A stretch of 64,000 nucleotides of DNA from Natronorubrum texcoconense (GCF_900100335.1 NZ_FNFE01000001.1:1054001-1118000), one strand, 5' to 3'. Shown: positions 35,851 through 44,608, counted from the stretch's first letter. Numbers and translations are program-made. The notes: a model not told the origin generated them from the sequence alone.

Positions 35851-35987
35851 CTACTCAAACTGGCACCGATGATTTCCACGCCCTCCCCAGCCGATTCGCT
35901 TACTCCTTTTAGTCGTTCGCTCATCCCTCGCACGGCTTCGCGCCGTGGTTCGTCGACGGCGAACCACGACACAGCGCGCGCCACCGC
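35851..35987 (-). repeat. Dispersed structured repeat, copy R3 (inverted)
   Basis: Read on the minus strand it has the same order of blocks as R2. Its internal stem is CGTGGTTCG (35944-35952) with CGAACCACG (35960-35968), a different sequence with perfect pairing. It ends 83 bp from the stop of the converging 3-hydroxyacyl-CoA dehydrogenase. The gap 35629-36070 holds only R2 and R3. Confidence 0.88.
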
Positions 35988-36070
35988 CGATGGATTGCTC
36001 CGGCCGCGTAGTACGGCTCTTGCTTGATCGGCTCACCCACGAAAAAATCACGACGGATAGTGCAGCGATT

Positions 36071-36808
36071 CTAGTCCCACTCCTCGCCGATACCGCGCAG
36101 CGAGAACGGCCCGACGGGGAGGTTGTATCCTTCCTCGAGCGCCTTATCGACTTGGTCCTCAGTCGCGATTCCCTCGTCGACGATCTTCTGGGCCTCGGCG
36201 CGCATCGCCGCGTGACAGCGGTTCGCGATGAAGCCGTAGGAGCCCGGATCGTCGTCGATGGTGACCCGCGTCTTGTCGAGTTCGTCGACCAGTTCCTCGG
36301 CGCGCTCGACGACCGCCTCGTCGGTTTCGGGGGCTTTCACGACCTCGACCATCGACATGATCGGGACCGGATTGAAAAAGTGCATCACGGCCACGCGCGA
36401 GGGATCCGAGACGGCGTTCGCGATCGACGTCACGGAGAAGCCGCTCGTGTTCGAGTACAGCGGCTGATCGTCGGTGACCTCGTCTAAGTCACGAAAGACC
36501 TGCCCCTTGATCGAGAGCTTCTCGGTAACGGCCTCGATGACGAACTCGGTGCCGTCGGTGGCCTCCTCGAGATCCGTCGTGAACGTGAGTCGCTCGAGCG
36601 TCTCCGCCTTCTCGTCCTCGGAGAGGTAGCCGCCCTCGACGGCGTCGTTGAGACCGTAGTTCCCCTCGATGATGCGCTCTTCGGCTTCGGCGGCCAGTTC
36701 CTCGTTGATCTCCCGGACGCGAACGTCGTAGCCGTTGCGGGCGAGTACCTGCGCAATTCCAGCACCCATGATGCCGCCTCCGACGACGGCGGCTGCTTGT
36801 TGTGCCAT
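36071..36808 (-). CDS. 3-hydroxyacyl-CoA dehydrogenase, C-terminally short
   Basis: The product has 245 residues from the ATG at 36806-36808. The NAD-binding motif GGGIMGAGIA (about 10-19), the SNTSGF region with catalytic Ser/Asn, MHFFNPVP with catalytic His, and the start of the C-terminal helical domain (SYGFIANRCHAAM) are intact. The protein stops at LPVGPFSLRGIGEEWD, about 40 residues before family members of about 285 residues usually end, so the dimer-forming helices are incomplete. The missing end faces repeat R3. It may be a recent truncation or a short variant. It carries a strong leaderless promoter. Confidence 0.85.
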   Translation of the reverse strand: MAQQAAAVVGGGIMGAGIAQVLARNGYDVRVREINEELAAEAEERIIEGNYGLNDAVEGGYLSEDEKAETLERLTFTTDLEEATDGTEFVIEAVTEKLSIKGQVFRDLDEVTDDQPLYSNTSGFSVTSIANAVSDPSRVAVMHFFNPVPIMSMVEVVKAPETDEAVVERAEELVDELDKTRVTIDDDPGSYGFIANRCHAAMRAEAQKIVDEGIATEDQVDKALEEGYNLPVGPFSLRGIGEEWD

Positions 36809-36831
36809 GTCCACAACCTCCACAGTAACAT

Positions 36832-36845
36832 TGTTAACGGTTTCG
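36832..36845 (-). promoter_or_regulatory. BRE/TATA promoter of the 3-hydroxyacyl-CoA dehydrogenase gene
   Basis: On the minus strand the sequence reads CGAAACCGTTAACA, a BRE (CGAAAC) plus TATA-like TTAACA. It begins 24 bp before the start codon, predicting a leaderless mRNA. The same element with identical spacing precedes the sugar permease gene at 52974. Confidence 0.6.
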
Positions 36846-36925
36846 AATGGGTGCTGTGATTCCCACAAGCGGCAAGCGGACGGTCCGAGCCGAATCCGGT
36901 GGTCGAAGCCGAAACCTGAGACGCT

Positions 36926-38215
36926 TCAATCCGCCTTGACGGCGGACGTCGTGACCTTCGGATTCCGGAGTAACGGAACGGAGACGACCAGCAGACAGCT
37001 GAAGACGAGCGCGGCACAGAGCGCGTAGGTCCACTGGAAACCGATCGCGTCGACGGCCGGCAGCGCGACGAGCGGGCCGAGACTCAGTCCGATATCCCCC
37101 ATCACGTTGTAGACGCCGCCCATCCGACCGAGTTCGTCGCCGGGCGTCAGATCGCCCAGGATCGCCATGAGCGCGGGTGCGGCGGCCCCCATCCCAAGCC
37201 CGATGAGGAAGATCGCCGCGAACAGGGCCTCGAGCGTGGGTACGTACGCGATAACCAGGAAGCCGACGCTCATCGCACAGAACGCGGGCAGCGTCAGCAG
37301 CGTCCGGTCGCTGACGCGGTCCGAGACCCGGCCCATGATCACCGTCGTCGTTCCGGACGTGAGCACGCCGACAGCCATGACGACACCGCTGACGCCCGCG
37401 GCCTCGAGCAGCGATAGCTCGAGACCGAAATCGCTCGCGTAGCGGGCGAGCGTCGCGAGGATGACCCCGCCCCAGAGGAACTGAAGGGTGAAGTTGCCGA
37501 AGCCGATGACGAGCACCGCCGGACGACCCCGGAGCAAGGTCGGCAGCTCCCGCAGCTTCGCGGAGTCGGTGTCGGCGCCGCCGTGGATGTCCGGGAGAAC
37601 GAGCGTCGCGACGGTCCCCGCGATCAGCGCGAGGAGGCCGGCGGCGAGGAACGCGATCTCCATGCTCGCGATGTCGGTCAGCACCCCGCCGAGGATGAGT
37701 CCGGCCGGGAAGCCGAGCGACTGCCCGCCGCGCAGGTAGCCGACCCAGCGACCGCGATTGTCCGACGTGGTTACGTAGGTGACCGTCGCGAACGCGCCGA
37801 TGAAGACGAACGCGCTGCCGATCCCCCAGAACAGCCTCGAGAGGACGAAGACGAGACCCGGAAGCGATACCTGTCCGAAAATGGGAATCGTCCCGAGTAC
37901 GACTTCCGGAACGTACAGCCCGAGAATGTAGCCGAAGGGCGCGAGCGCCTGCGTGAAGAGCCCGACGATCATCGGCGTTCGCGCGCCGACGCGGTCGATG
38001 ATCGTCCCGGCCGGCGTGTTCATGAACAGCCGCGCGATGCGGTTAGCCGAGAGGATCACGCTGAGCATCAGCGTCGAGATGATCAGCCGCTCGTCGAGCA
38101 GCGGCAGCGTCGGAAAGGCGACGCCGGTGGCGACGCCACCGAAGAAGATCCCGGCGATGACCGCGAGGGCGATCGTCCTGATCTCGCCGGACGAGTACGT
38201 GTCGTCGTCGGTCAT
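36926..38215 (-). CDS. MFS transporter
   Basis: The product has 429 residues with about 12 hydrophobic segments in two six-helix halves. The MFS loop motif appears as NRIARLFMNTPAGTIIDRVGARTP (about 58-81), a drug:H+ antiporter-like variant, and again weakly as MGRVSDRVSDRT in the second half. It is probably an exporter of small lipophilic compounds. It lies in the acyl-CoA catabolic region, between the 3-hydroxyacyl-CoA dehydrogenase and an acyl-CoA ligase, so it could move the acid substrate or a by-product (inference). Confidence 0.9.
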   Translation of the reverse strand: MTDDDTYSSGEIRTIALAVIAGIFFGGVATGVAFPTLPLLDERLIISTLMLSVILSANRIARLFMNTPAGTIIDRVGARTPMIVGLFTQALAPFGYILGLYVPEVVLGTIPIFGQVSLPGLVFVLSRLFWGIGSAFVFIGAFATVTYVTTSDNRGRWVGYLRGGQSLGFPAGLILGGVLTDIASMEIAFLAAGLLALIAGTVATLVLPDIHGGADTDSAKLRELPTLLRGRPAVLVIGFGNFTLQFLWGGVILATLARYASDFGLELSLLEAAGVSGVVMAVGVLTSGTTTVIMGRVSDRVSDRTLLTLPAFCAMSVGFLVIAYVPTLEALFAAIFLIGLGMGAAAPALMAILGDLTPGDELGRMGGVYNVMGDIGLSLGPLVALPAVDAIGFQWTYALCAALVFSCLLVVSVPLLRNPKVTTSAVKAD

Positions 38216-38383
38216 CTGGTTCGGTTCACCGTTTCGGTCTCGCTGTGTTCAAGGTTGTGTTCGATCGGTGTGGCGATTGCCGGTTCTCGCAGCCATCCTG
38301 CAGATCGCCGTCGTTGCTGTTGGCGGATCTCGATTCGAGTTCCGTTTCGGAGTCGACGCACGGACGACGTGATACCACGCGTA

Positions 38384-38432
38384 TCGCCTCAGTCCGTGTC
38401 GTAGCACGTCTGTCGCCTCAGTCCGTGTCGTA
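38384..38432. repeat. 29-bp-period tandem duplication over a stop codon
   Basis: TCGCCTCAGTCCGTGTCGTA occurs at 38384-38403 and again at 38413-38432. The second copy contains the last codons and stop of the acyl-CoA ligase gene, so the gene end has been duplicated just beyond its stop. Confidence 0.7.
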
Positions 38433-40010
38433 CGTCTCCCGAAACTCCTCGCGAAGGATCGTCTTGCGAATCTTGCCGCTCCCGGTCTTGGGCAGTTCCT
38501 CGCGAACCTCGACGTACCGCGGGTGTTTGTACGGGGCGAGTTCGCCGAGGACGTAGGCTTCGACCTCGTCCGCCTCGAGTGATTCCTCGTCGGTCGGGAC
38601 GACCGCCGCGGCGACGGTCTCGCCCCGGCGCTCGTCGGGGACGCCGAAGACGGCGGCCTCGAGCACCGCCGGATGGTCGTAGAGCGCGTTCTCGATTTCG
38701 CGGGGGTAGACGTTGTACCCAGCCGTGAGGATCATCTCCTTCTCGCGGCCCTTAATGTAGTAGTAGTTGTCCGCGTCTCGGGAGCCGATGTCGCCGCTCC
38801 GGAAGAACCCGTCCTCGGTGAACACCGCCTCGTTGGCTTCGGGGTTCTCGTAGTAGCCTTTCATCACCTGCGGTCCGGCGATGAGGATTTCGCCCTCCTC
38901 GCCGACGCCGACTTCCTCGCCGTCTTCGTCGACGATCTTCGAGCGCGTGTGGCCGACGGGCTGGCCGACGCTGCCCGGCCGATTCCCGAGCGTCGACCAG
39001 CGGACGGTGTGCGTCGCCGCCGTCGTCTCGGTCAGTCCGTACCCCTCCGAGAGCGACACGCCGAACGTCTCCTCGAACTCCTGTTGTACCGGCTTCGGGA
39101 GTTTGTCGCCACCCTGTCCGGCCCGTTCCAGCGCCTCGAGATCGTACTCGTCCGGATCGTAGGCCTCGAGCAGATCGTTGAACATCGTTGCGACGCCGAC
39201 GAACGCGGGGATATCGTGCTCCTCGACGAGTTCGAGCACCCGTTCGGGATCCCACTGATCGGGCCGCATGAGGTGCAGCGTCCGACCGGCGCACAGCGAA
39301 CTCATCATCTGGAGCAACCCGGTGATGTGGTACATCGGGAGGATGATCAGCCCGTCGCCCTTGATGGGACTCGCGCTGTAACTCGAGACGCTCTGGGCGA
39401 TCTGGACTCGGAAGTTCCGGTGGGTAAGTAGGACGCCTTTCGGATCCCCCGTCGTCCCCGACGTGTACGGCTGGAGCAGCACGTCGTCGTCCGACCGTTC
39501 GACGAGGCCGCCGTCACCGTCGGTTGCACGATCGCTTGCTGCGAGCGCGGGCAGAGACTCGTGACTGCTGTCGGCGCTCGTGCTGACGAGTTCGGCCTCG
39601 AGGTCCGCGACCGCACTGACGACGTGATCGCTAGCCTCGTCCGCGACGACGACGGCCGCCGCGTCGGCGTGGTCAACCTGGTACTCGATTTCGCGGCGTC
39701 GATAGGCCGGGTTCAGCGGGCTGGCGACGATACCGCCCCGACAGCACGCCCAGACGACCGCACAGAAGGCGATGCCGTTCGGAATGTAGACGCAGACGCG
39801 GTCGTCGGGCTCGAGTCCGAGCGCTCGGAATCCGCGCGTGTATCGTTCGACGAGATCGGCGAACGCCCGGTACGTAACGGTCTCGCCGGCGTGCTCGATT
39901 GCAATCTGGTCGGGCCGTTCGGCGACCGCTCTGTCCAGTAGTCGGGCGACGTTCCCATCGTACGGCGACTCGAGGAGCGTCTCCGCTGGAACCAGCTCGA
40001 GGTCCTCCAT
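38418..40010 (-). CDS. AMP-forming acyl-CoA synthetase (ligase) 2
   Basis: The product has 530 residues. The signature YTSGTTGDPKGV is at about 181-192; YGLTETTAATH, FFRSGDIGSRD and the terminal TGSGKIRKTIL with the catalytic lysine are present. It is a long/medium-chain or aromatic acid:CoA ligase paralogous to the one at 27528-29105, sharing layout and motif order. It is followed downstream on the same strand by the MFS transporter. The last codons are duplicated after the stop, a harmless scar. Confidence 0.93.
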   Translation of the reverse strand: MEDLELVPAETLLESPYDGNVARLLDRAVAERPDQIAIEHAGETVTYRAFADLVERYTRGFRALGLEPDDRVCVYIPNGIAFCAVVWACCRGGIVASPLNPAYRRREIEYQVDHADAAAVVVADEASDHVVSAVADLEAELVSTSADSSHESLPALAASDRATDGDGGLVERSDDDVLLQPYTSGTTGDPKGVLLTHRNFRVQIAQSVSSYSASPIKGDGLIILPMYHITGLLQMMSSLCAGRTLHLMRPDQWDPERVLELVEEHDIPAFVGVATMFNDLLEAYDPDEYDLEALERAGQGGDKLPKPVQQEFEETFGVSLSEGYGLTETTAATHTVRWSTLGNRPGSVGQPVGHTRSKIVDEDGEEVGVGEEGEILIAGPQVMKGYYENPEANEAVFTEDGFFRSGDIGSRDADNYYYIKGREKEMILTAGYNVYPREIENALYDHPAVLEAAVFGVPDERRGETVAAAVVPTDEESLEADEVEAYVLGELAPYKHPRYVEVREELPKTGSGKIRKTILREEFRETYDTD

Positions 40011-40098
40011 ATGACCGCAGATTTGTCGATAACACTGAAAAGCGTATGGGTTCTGGTAACATGGGTCGATCTAAGGATCGAGTGCGGACTCGGTCGGC

Positions 40099-40872
40099 TC
40101 ACTCCGACAGTCGCGGCGTTCCCTTGATCGTCATCGTCTCGCCGACGATGTACGACGAGGCGGGACTCGCGAGGAACTGCGCGAGGTCGGCGACCTCCTC
40201 GGGGGTGCCGATCGTTCGATCGGCGGTCGTCCGGTCGATTTCGGCGGCGTCGTCCTCGACGCCCATCTGGGACTTGACGCCCTCCGTCGCGACCAGACCG
40301 GGCGCGATGCAGTTGACCCAGACGTCGTCTTCGGCCCAGTCGGCGGCGAGCGACGACGTGAAGTTGATGACCGCTGCTTTCGCGGCGCCGTAGGGGCTCA
40401 TCCGCCTCGAGCCGCGCTGGCCGGCGACGCTCGCGATGTTGATGATCTTGCCCCCGCCGTTCTCGCGCATGTACGCTCCCGCAGCCTGACAGCCGTGGAA
40501 CGTGCCGTGGAGGTTGATGTCGACGATGGTCTTCCAGCCGTTCTCGCTGATCTCTGCCACCGGGGCCTGAAAACTCGCGCCCGCGTTGTTGATGAACACG
40601 TCGAGCGAGCCGAATTTCTCAACAGTTCGCTCGACCAATTCGTCGACCGACTCGCGGTCGCGAACGTCGCACTCGATGGCGAGCGCTTCCCCGTCCGCTT
40701 CGCTCTCGTTGATCCCGTCCGCGACGGGTTCGACGTTCTCGAGTTCCCGGGACGTGACGACGACGTTCGCGCCGTCGTCGGCGAACTGTTCGACCATCGC
40801 CTTCCCGAGACCGCTCGAGGAGCCGGTGACGACCGCCGTCCGTCCCTCGAGGCTGAACTGGCTGGTCGTCAT
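40099..40872 (-). CDS. Short-chain dehydrogenase/reductase
   Basis: The product has 257 residues from the ATG at 40870-40872; an in-frame ATG 22 codons upstream is unlikely because the Rossmann motif VVTGSSSGLG would then be far from the N-terminus. NNAG, the Ser in NIASVAGQ and YGAAK complete the catalytic tetrad. It is FabG-like and probably oxidises or reduces a 3-hydroxy/3-keto acyl group or an alcohol, using NAD(P). The ligase downstream on the same strand suggests co-transcription. The gap to the next rightward gene (40873-41188) shows no other gene. Confidence 0.92.
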   Translation of the reverse strand: MTTSQFSLEGRTAVVTGSSSGLGKAMVEQFADDGANVVVTSRELENVEPVADGINESEADGEALAIECDVRDRESVDELVERTVEKFGSLDVFINNAGASFQAPVAEISENGWKTIVDINLHGTFHGCQAAGAYMRENGGGKIINIASVAGQRGSRRMSPYGAAKAAVINFTSSLAADWAEDDVWVNCIAPGLVATEGVKSQMGVEDDAAEIDRTTADRTIGTPEEVADLAQFLASPASSYIVGETMTIKGTPRLSE

Positions 40873-41188
40873 CCGTCGGTCCTCTCGATCGGTCGGGAGC
40901 GTTTCGACTCCAGCGTGGTATTTGCTGACATGGTGCAACAGTTGGTTCGACGATCCGTCAAATAAGTCATTCGACCGGTCACGTACTCGAGAGTCGGGTG
41001 CAGGTCACCGCGCGTTCGCCATCCGGATGCGAGGTGAAACCGAGATCACCCGCGAGGAATACAATTATGCGTGCCGTCGAGAAACCAATCCGGCATGGAA
41101 CGAACCCGGATCGAGACCCCGTCCCGAACGCGGCCGACGGATCGTCAGCACGGATCACCGCAGCGCTCGCTCGCTCGAGGTGTCGCCC

Positions 41189-42208
41189 GTGCCGAATAAG
41201 CCGCTGGCCGACCTCGAGGCGATGGTCGGCGACTCGAAGGTCACCGTCGAGGCGTTCCGGATCGAGGCCGGGAAGGTCGAGGAGTTCGCGCGCTCGATCA
41301 CGGAGCCCGATCCGGTGTTTCGCGACGCGGACGCCGCGGCGGACCGCGGCTTCGACCGCGTTCCCGCGCCGCTGACCTATCCCCGCGTGAGCCGGTTCCC
41401 GCGATATCGGCCCGAGGATATCGAGATGTACGGCTTCGACCTCGGCTTCCAGCCCGAGTACGTTCTCCACGGCGAACAGGCCTACGAGTACGAACGCCCG
41501 CTGCAGGTCGGCGACGTGCTGACGGGGACGACGACGCTCGCCAACGTCTTCCAGCGCGAGGGCGGCCGCGGCGGGACGATGACGTTTGCCGTTTACGAGA
41601 CCGAATACCGGGACGAAGACGACGACCTCGTGCTCACCGATCGCGCGACCGCCATCGAGACGTCAGGGGCCGTCCAGGACGATGGCGACGACGGCGGCGG
41701 CGAGGAGTCGACGGACTCGAGCGACGCTGATGATGCGGAGGCCGAAGCCGTCGCCAACGGCGGACGGGTTCCGGAGCCCGAATCGCTCGAGACGGTGTCG
41801 TCCGTCGACGACGTCGGCGTCGGCGATACCGGCCCGACGGTCGTCGTCGAGGACCTCGAGCGCAAACACTTCGTCAAGTACGCGGGTGCCAGCGGGGACT
41901 TCAACCCGATCCACTACGACGAGCCCTACGCCCGCGGGGCGGGCAACGAGAGCGTCTTCGGACAGGGGATGTTCACGGCCGGCGTCGCCTCTCGAGTGGT
42001 GACCGACTGGTTCGGTCTCAAATCCGTCGACTCGTTCGGCGTGCGGTTCCAGTCGCAGGTCTTCCCCGGCGACGCTATCGTCGCGACCGGCGAGATCGTC
42101 GACGGCGAGTCCGACGACGGTGTCGTCGAAGTGGATCTCGAGGCGACGAACCACCACGGCGAGACGCTGCTGACCGGGTCGGCGACGGCGACGCTCGACG
42201 AGGACTGA
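41189..42208 (+). CDS. MaoC-like enoyl-CoA hydratase with two hotdog domains
   Basis: The product has 339 residues starting at the GTG at 41189, chosen because GAGGTG (41177-41182) lies 6 nt upstream. The N-terminal half is a MaoC-type hotdog without obvious catalytic pair. An acidic linker (about 165-195) follows. The C-terminal half is a canonical R-hydratase domain with YAGASGDFNPIHYDEPYA, which has the catalytic Asp and His. Double-hotdog hydratases of this sort act on bulky or branched enoyl-CoA substrates. It gives the region a second hydration route beside the crotonase. Repeat R4 follows its end. Confidence 0.88.
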   Translation: MPNKPLADLEAMVGDSKVTVEAFRIEAGKVEEFARSITEPDPVFRDADAAADRGFDRVPAPLTYPRVSRFPRYRPEDIEMYGFDLGFQPEYVLHGEQAYEYERPLQVGDVLTGTTTLANVFQREGGRGGTMTFAVYETEYRDEDDDLVLTDRATAIETSGAVQDDGDDGGGEESTDSSDADDAEAEAVANGGRVPEPESLETVSSVDDVGVGDTGPTVVVEDLERKHFVKYAGASGDFNPIHYDEPYARGAGNESVFGQGMFTAGVASRVVTDWFGLKSVDSFGVRFQSQVFPGDAIVATGEIVDGESDDGVVEVDLEATNHHGETLLTGSATATLDED

Positions 42209-42273
42209 ACGGAACTGGCGTCTCGAGTCGCTGATTTTCGCGACGAGGTACTGCAGGCCGGTATCTTTCTCCG

Positions 42274-42412
42274 CGGTGGCGCGCACTGGCGACGGTTCCG
42301 AGCACTGCGAGGAAGCGTCGCTATCGTTGCGCGAGGGATAAGTGAACGAGCGAAGCGAGTGAGCGAATCGGTCGGGGAGGGCGTGGATATCCCTAGCCGC
42401 CAGTGTGAGTAG
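42274..42412 (+). repeat. Dispersed structured repeat, copy R4
   Basis: It starts CGGTGGCGCGC and ends CTAGCCGCCAG then GAGTAG. The internal stem pairs GCGACGGTTCC (42289-42299) with GGAAGCGTCGC (42311-42321), 10 of 11 pairs. GCGAGGGATAAG and GCGAATCGG blocks follow. It lies between the converging MaoC and DUF35 genes; the rest of the gap (42209-42502) is empty. Confidence 0.86.
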
Positions 42413-42502
42413 TTTACTCGAGTTGCAAGCATCTCAATCTAATCTGCTCGAGTTACCATCAATCCCGATTCAAACAAATGCGAAGAAGACCACCGATTCC
42501 AC

Positions 42503-42943
42503 TCACTGCGGTACGAACACGGGTAGCGCAGCCTCGTCGGAGACCTGCCAGAACGTGACCTCGAGCGCCATCCCGATCTCCACCCTATCTGGGTCACAAT
42601 CCACCAGCGCCAGCAACCGCGGCCCCTCCTCGAGATCCACCGCCGCGACGACGTACGGCGTCCGATCCCCGAAACCGGGTTCTCCCGGGACGTGACACAC
42701 GGTGTACGTGTACACTTCGCCAACGCCCGAACTCGCCTCGAACGGAGGATCCACAGCCCCACAGTCGGTACAGACGGCTCGCGGGTACAACTGGGCGGTC
42801 CCACACTCCTCGCAGTGCTGGTGCACCAACTCCCCCTCGAGCGTCGCCGCCCAAAACTCGCTATTCGCCCCAGTTGGTACCGGAACCGGCCCCTCCCAGG
42901 AGTCGCGGCGATCCTCGACGGGCCCCGACTCAGCCCCCGTCAT
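42503..42943 (-). CDS. DUF35 OB-fold/zinc-ribbon partner protein
   Basis: The product has 146 residues. A rubredoxin-like zinc ribbon CEEC...CTDC (about 39-59) precedes an OB-fold with VYTYTVCHVPG and VAAVDLEEGPRLLALV. DUF35 proteins bind thiolase-family enzymes and help channel acyl-CoA substrates. The start overlaps the end of the upstream thiolase-like gene by 4 bp, so the two are certainly co-translated. This pairing is the usual one for SCP2-type thiolases and for thiolase-like retro-aldolases of side-chain degradation. Confidence 0.9.
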   Translation of the reverse strand: MTGAESGPVEDRRDSWEGPVPVPTGANSEFWAATLEGELVHQHCEECGTAQLYPRAVCTDCGAVDPPFEASSGVGEVYTYTVCHVPGEPGFGDRTPYVVAAVDLEEGPRLLALVDCDPDRVEIGMALEVTFWQVSDEAALPVFVPQ

Positions 42944-44088
42944 GCTTCCCTCCGGAGGACGACGGTGCTACTCGAGGACAACACGCCACCCGTCCCGTGG
43001 GCCACGGCAACCTCCGCTCCATCGACCTGCCGATCGCCGGTATAATCCCCTCGCAACTGCCGGACGGCCTCGATGAGGACGAAGACGCCGAAGTGGCCCG
43101 GATGGCAGTACGAGAGCCCGCCACCCTGCGTGTTCATCGGCAACTCGCCGCCCGGTGCGGTTGTTCCGCCCTCGACGAACGACCCGCCCTCGCCGTTCTC
43201 GCAAAAGCCGAGCTCCTCGAGGGTCACGAGCGCCGTGTAGGTAAACGAGTCGTAGAGCTGAGCCACGTCCACGTCCGCGGGCGTGATCCCGGCTTCGTCG
43301 AACGCCTTCGGCCCGGTTACCGCTGCCCCGGTCGTCGTCATATCCGGCATCTCGCTGATGTCCTGGCGGTGCGTACTGGTCGAGGCTACGCCTGCGACCG
43401 AGATCTCCGGCACGCCCAACTCCCGAGCTTTCCCCGCCGAAACCAGCACGACGGCCCCACCGCCGTCCGAGACGAGACAGCAGTCGAGCAGGTTGAACGG
43501 CTCGGCGACCGGCCGGGACTCGAGGACGTCGCCGACCGTGATTTCTTCTTGGTGGGCCGCCTTCGGGTTCATCGACGCCCACTCGCGGGTCGAGACCGCG
43601 ATTTCGGCGAGTTGCTCCTCCGTCGTGCCGTACTCGTGCATATGCCGTTTCGCGGCCATCGCGTACGCACCCGGCGGGCGGAACAGTCCCGTCGGCCGGA
43701 GGAAGCCGTCGACGGGGTGGGTTACCTCGAGCGAGCGATCCCGCCCCGGACCGGTCTTGCTGGTCGAGCCGTAGGCGATTACGACGACGTCCGCCCGACC
43801 GCGGGCCATCGCGTCGCCGACGTGCCCACAAAAGTGTTCGAACGAGGAGCCGCCGATCTCGGTGCCCTCGAGCAGCGAGGGTTCCTCGAGGTCCAGATAC
43901 TCCGACAACACGAGCGCGGGCATGTAGTCGTCGCCGCCCGCGACGGCGACGCCGTCGACGTCCGAGAGGGCGAGTCCGGCGTCCTCGAGCGCTCGCACCG
44001 TCGCGATCCCGGCGTTGTCGAGCCAGTTCCGATCGGGCGTCTCGCCGAGGTCGCTCTCGGCGACGCCGGCGACGATCGGCTCAGCCAT
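42940..44088 (-). CDS. Thiolase-like (SCP2/Ltp-type) CoA enzyme
   Basis: The product has 382 residues. The thiolase fold is evident (GVAESDLG start, DYMPALVLSEYLDL, SDGGGAVVLVSAGKA, GGLSYCHPGHFGV). Where classical thiolases have the nucleophilic Cys it reads TEIGGSSFEHFCGH, so no cysteine sits in the expected CxSG context. The terminal CxG motif is also not seen. This resembles thiolase-like aldolases (Ltp2 type) that work with a DUF35 partner and release a short ketone or acyl-CoA by retro-aldol cleavage. A non-classical thiolase is the alternative. It forms an operon with the DUF35 gene. Confidence 0.82.
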   Translation of the reverse strand: MAEPIVAGVAESDLGETPDRNWLDNAGIATVRALEDAGLALSDVDGVAVAGGDDYMPALVLSEYLDLEEPSLLEGTEIGGSSFEHFCGHVGDAMARGRADVVVIAYGSTSKTGPGRDRSLEVTHPVDGFLRPTGLFRPPGAYAMAAKRHMHEYGTTEEQLAEIAVSTREWASMNPKAAHQEEITVGDVLESRPVAEPFNLLDCCLVSDGGGAVVLVSAGKARELGVPEISVAGVASTSTHRQDISEMPDMTTTGAAVTGPKAFDEAGITPADVDVAQLYDSFTYTALVTLEELGFCENGEGGSFVEGGTTAPGGELPMNTQGGGLSYCHPGHFGVFVLIEAVRQLRGDYTGDRQVDGAEVAVAHGTGGVLSSSSTVVLRREA

Positions 44089-44311
44089 GGCAGTGCCTCC
44101 GGACGGCGAATGCGGTCATACCCTGCGTTTTTCCGACGGTCGCTAAATAGGTTGTGGTAGTTTACCACGGTGGGTGGTGGCACGATCCTCATCACCCGAA
44201 TTTTGGGCGTCCCTCCCGTCAGGTGGTTCGAGCGAGACAGTCGTTGAACCAAGTCGACTCGTGAGCACGCAAACTATTATGTGAGTGGGTTGAGTTATCA
44301 CGGACCGTACC

Positions 44312-44584
44312 ATGTCCGAGCCCGACGTCGAAGAGATTCGAGCACAGCTAGTCGACGCGTTCGAGGGTGCAGACTACCCCGTATCGAACCCGATGGAGTT
44401 CCTGCCGGCGCTGCCGAACGGTCCCGCCACGACGTTCGAGTCCGGCGACTTCTCGATGTCGATCATGGAGCTCCAGAACGCCTCCGACGGCGGCGACGAC
44501 CGATTCCCCTACCACGGTCCGGAGGAAGTCGCCGACGACATCGTCGAGGGACTGCAGGACGCCGGCGAACTCCCGTCCGAGTAG
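44312..44584 (+). CDS. MTH865-like small protein
   Basis: The product has 90 residues: VEEIRAQLVDAFEGADYPVSNPMEFLPALPNG, then TTFESGDFSMSIMEL and FPYHGPEEVADDIVEGL. This pattern (helix, PI/VxxPxELxxALPNG, SGD, FPF..EEVAD) matches the small all-alpha MTH865-like family of archaea, of unknown function. A TATA-like AACTATTATG lies about 35 bp upstream. An 11-base T run right after the stop acts as terminator, so this is a single-gene unit. Confidence 0.75.
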   Translation: MSEPDVEEIRAQLVDAFEGADYPVSNPMEFLPALPNGPATTFESGDFSMSIMELQNASDGGDDRFPYHGPEEVADDIVEGLQDAGELPSE

Positions 44585-44597
44585 GTCTGGGTGGTCG

Positions 44598-44608
44598 TTT
44601 TTTTTTTT
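44598..44608 (+). terminator. Poly-T terminator
   Basis: Eleven consecutive T, starting 13 bp after the stop of the MTH865-like gene. T runs are the main termination signal in haloarchaea, and this is the longest one in the window. Confidence 0.75.
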
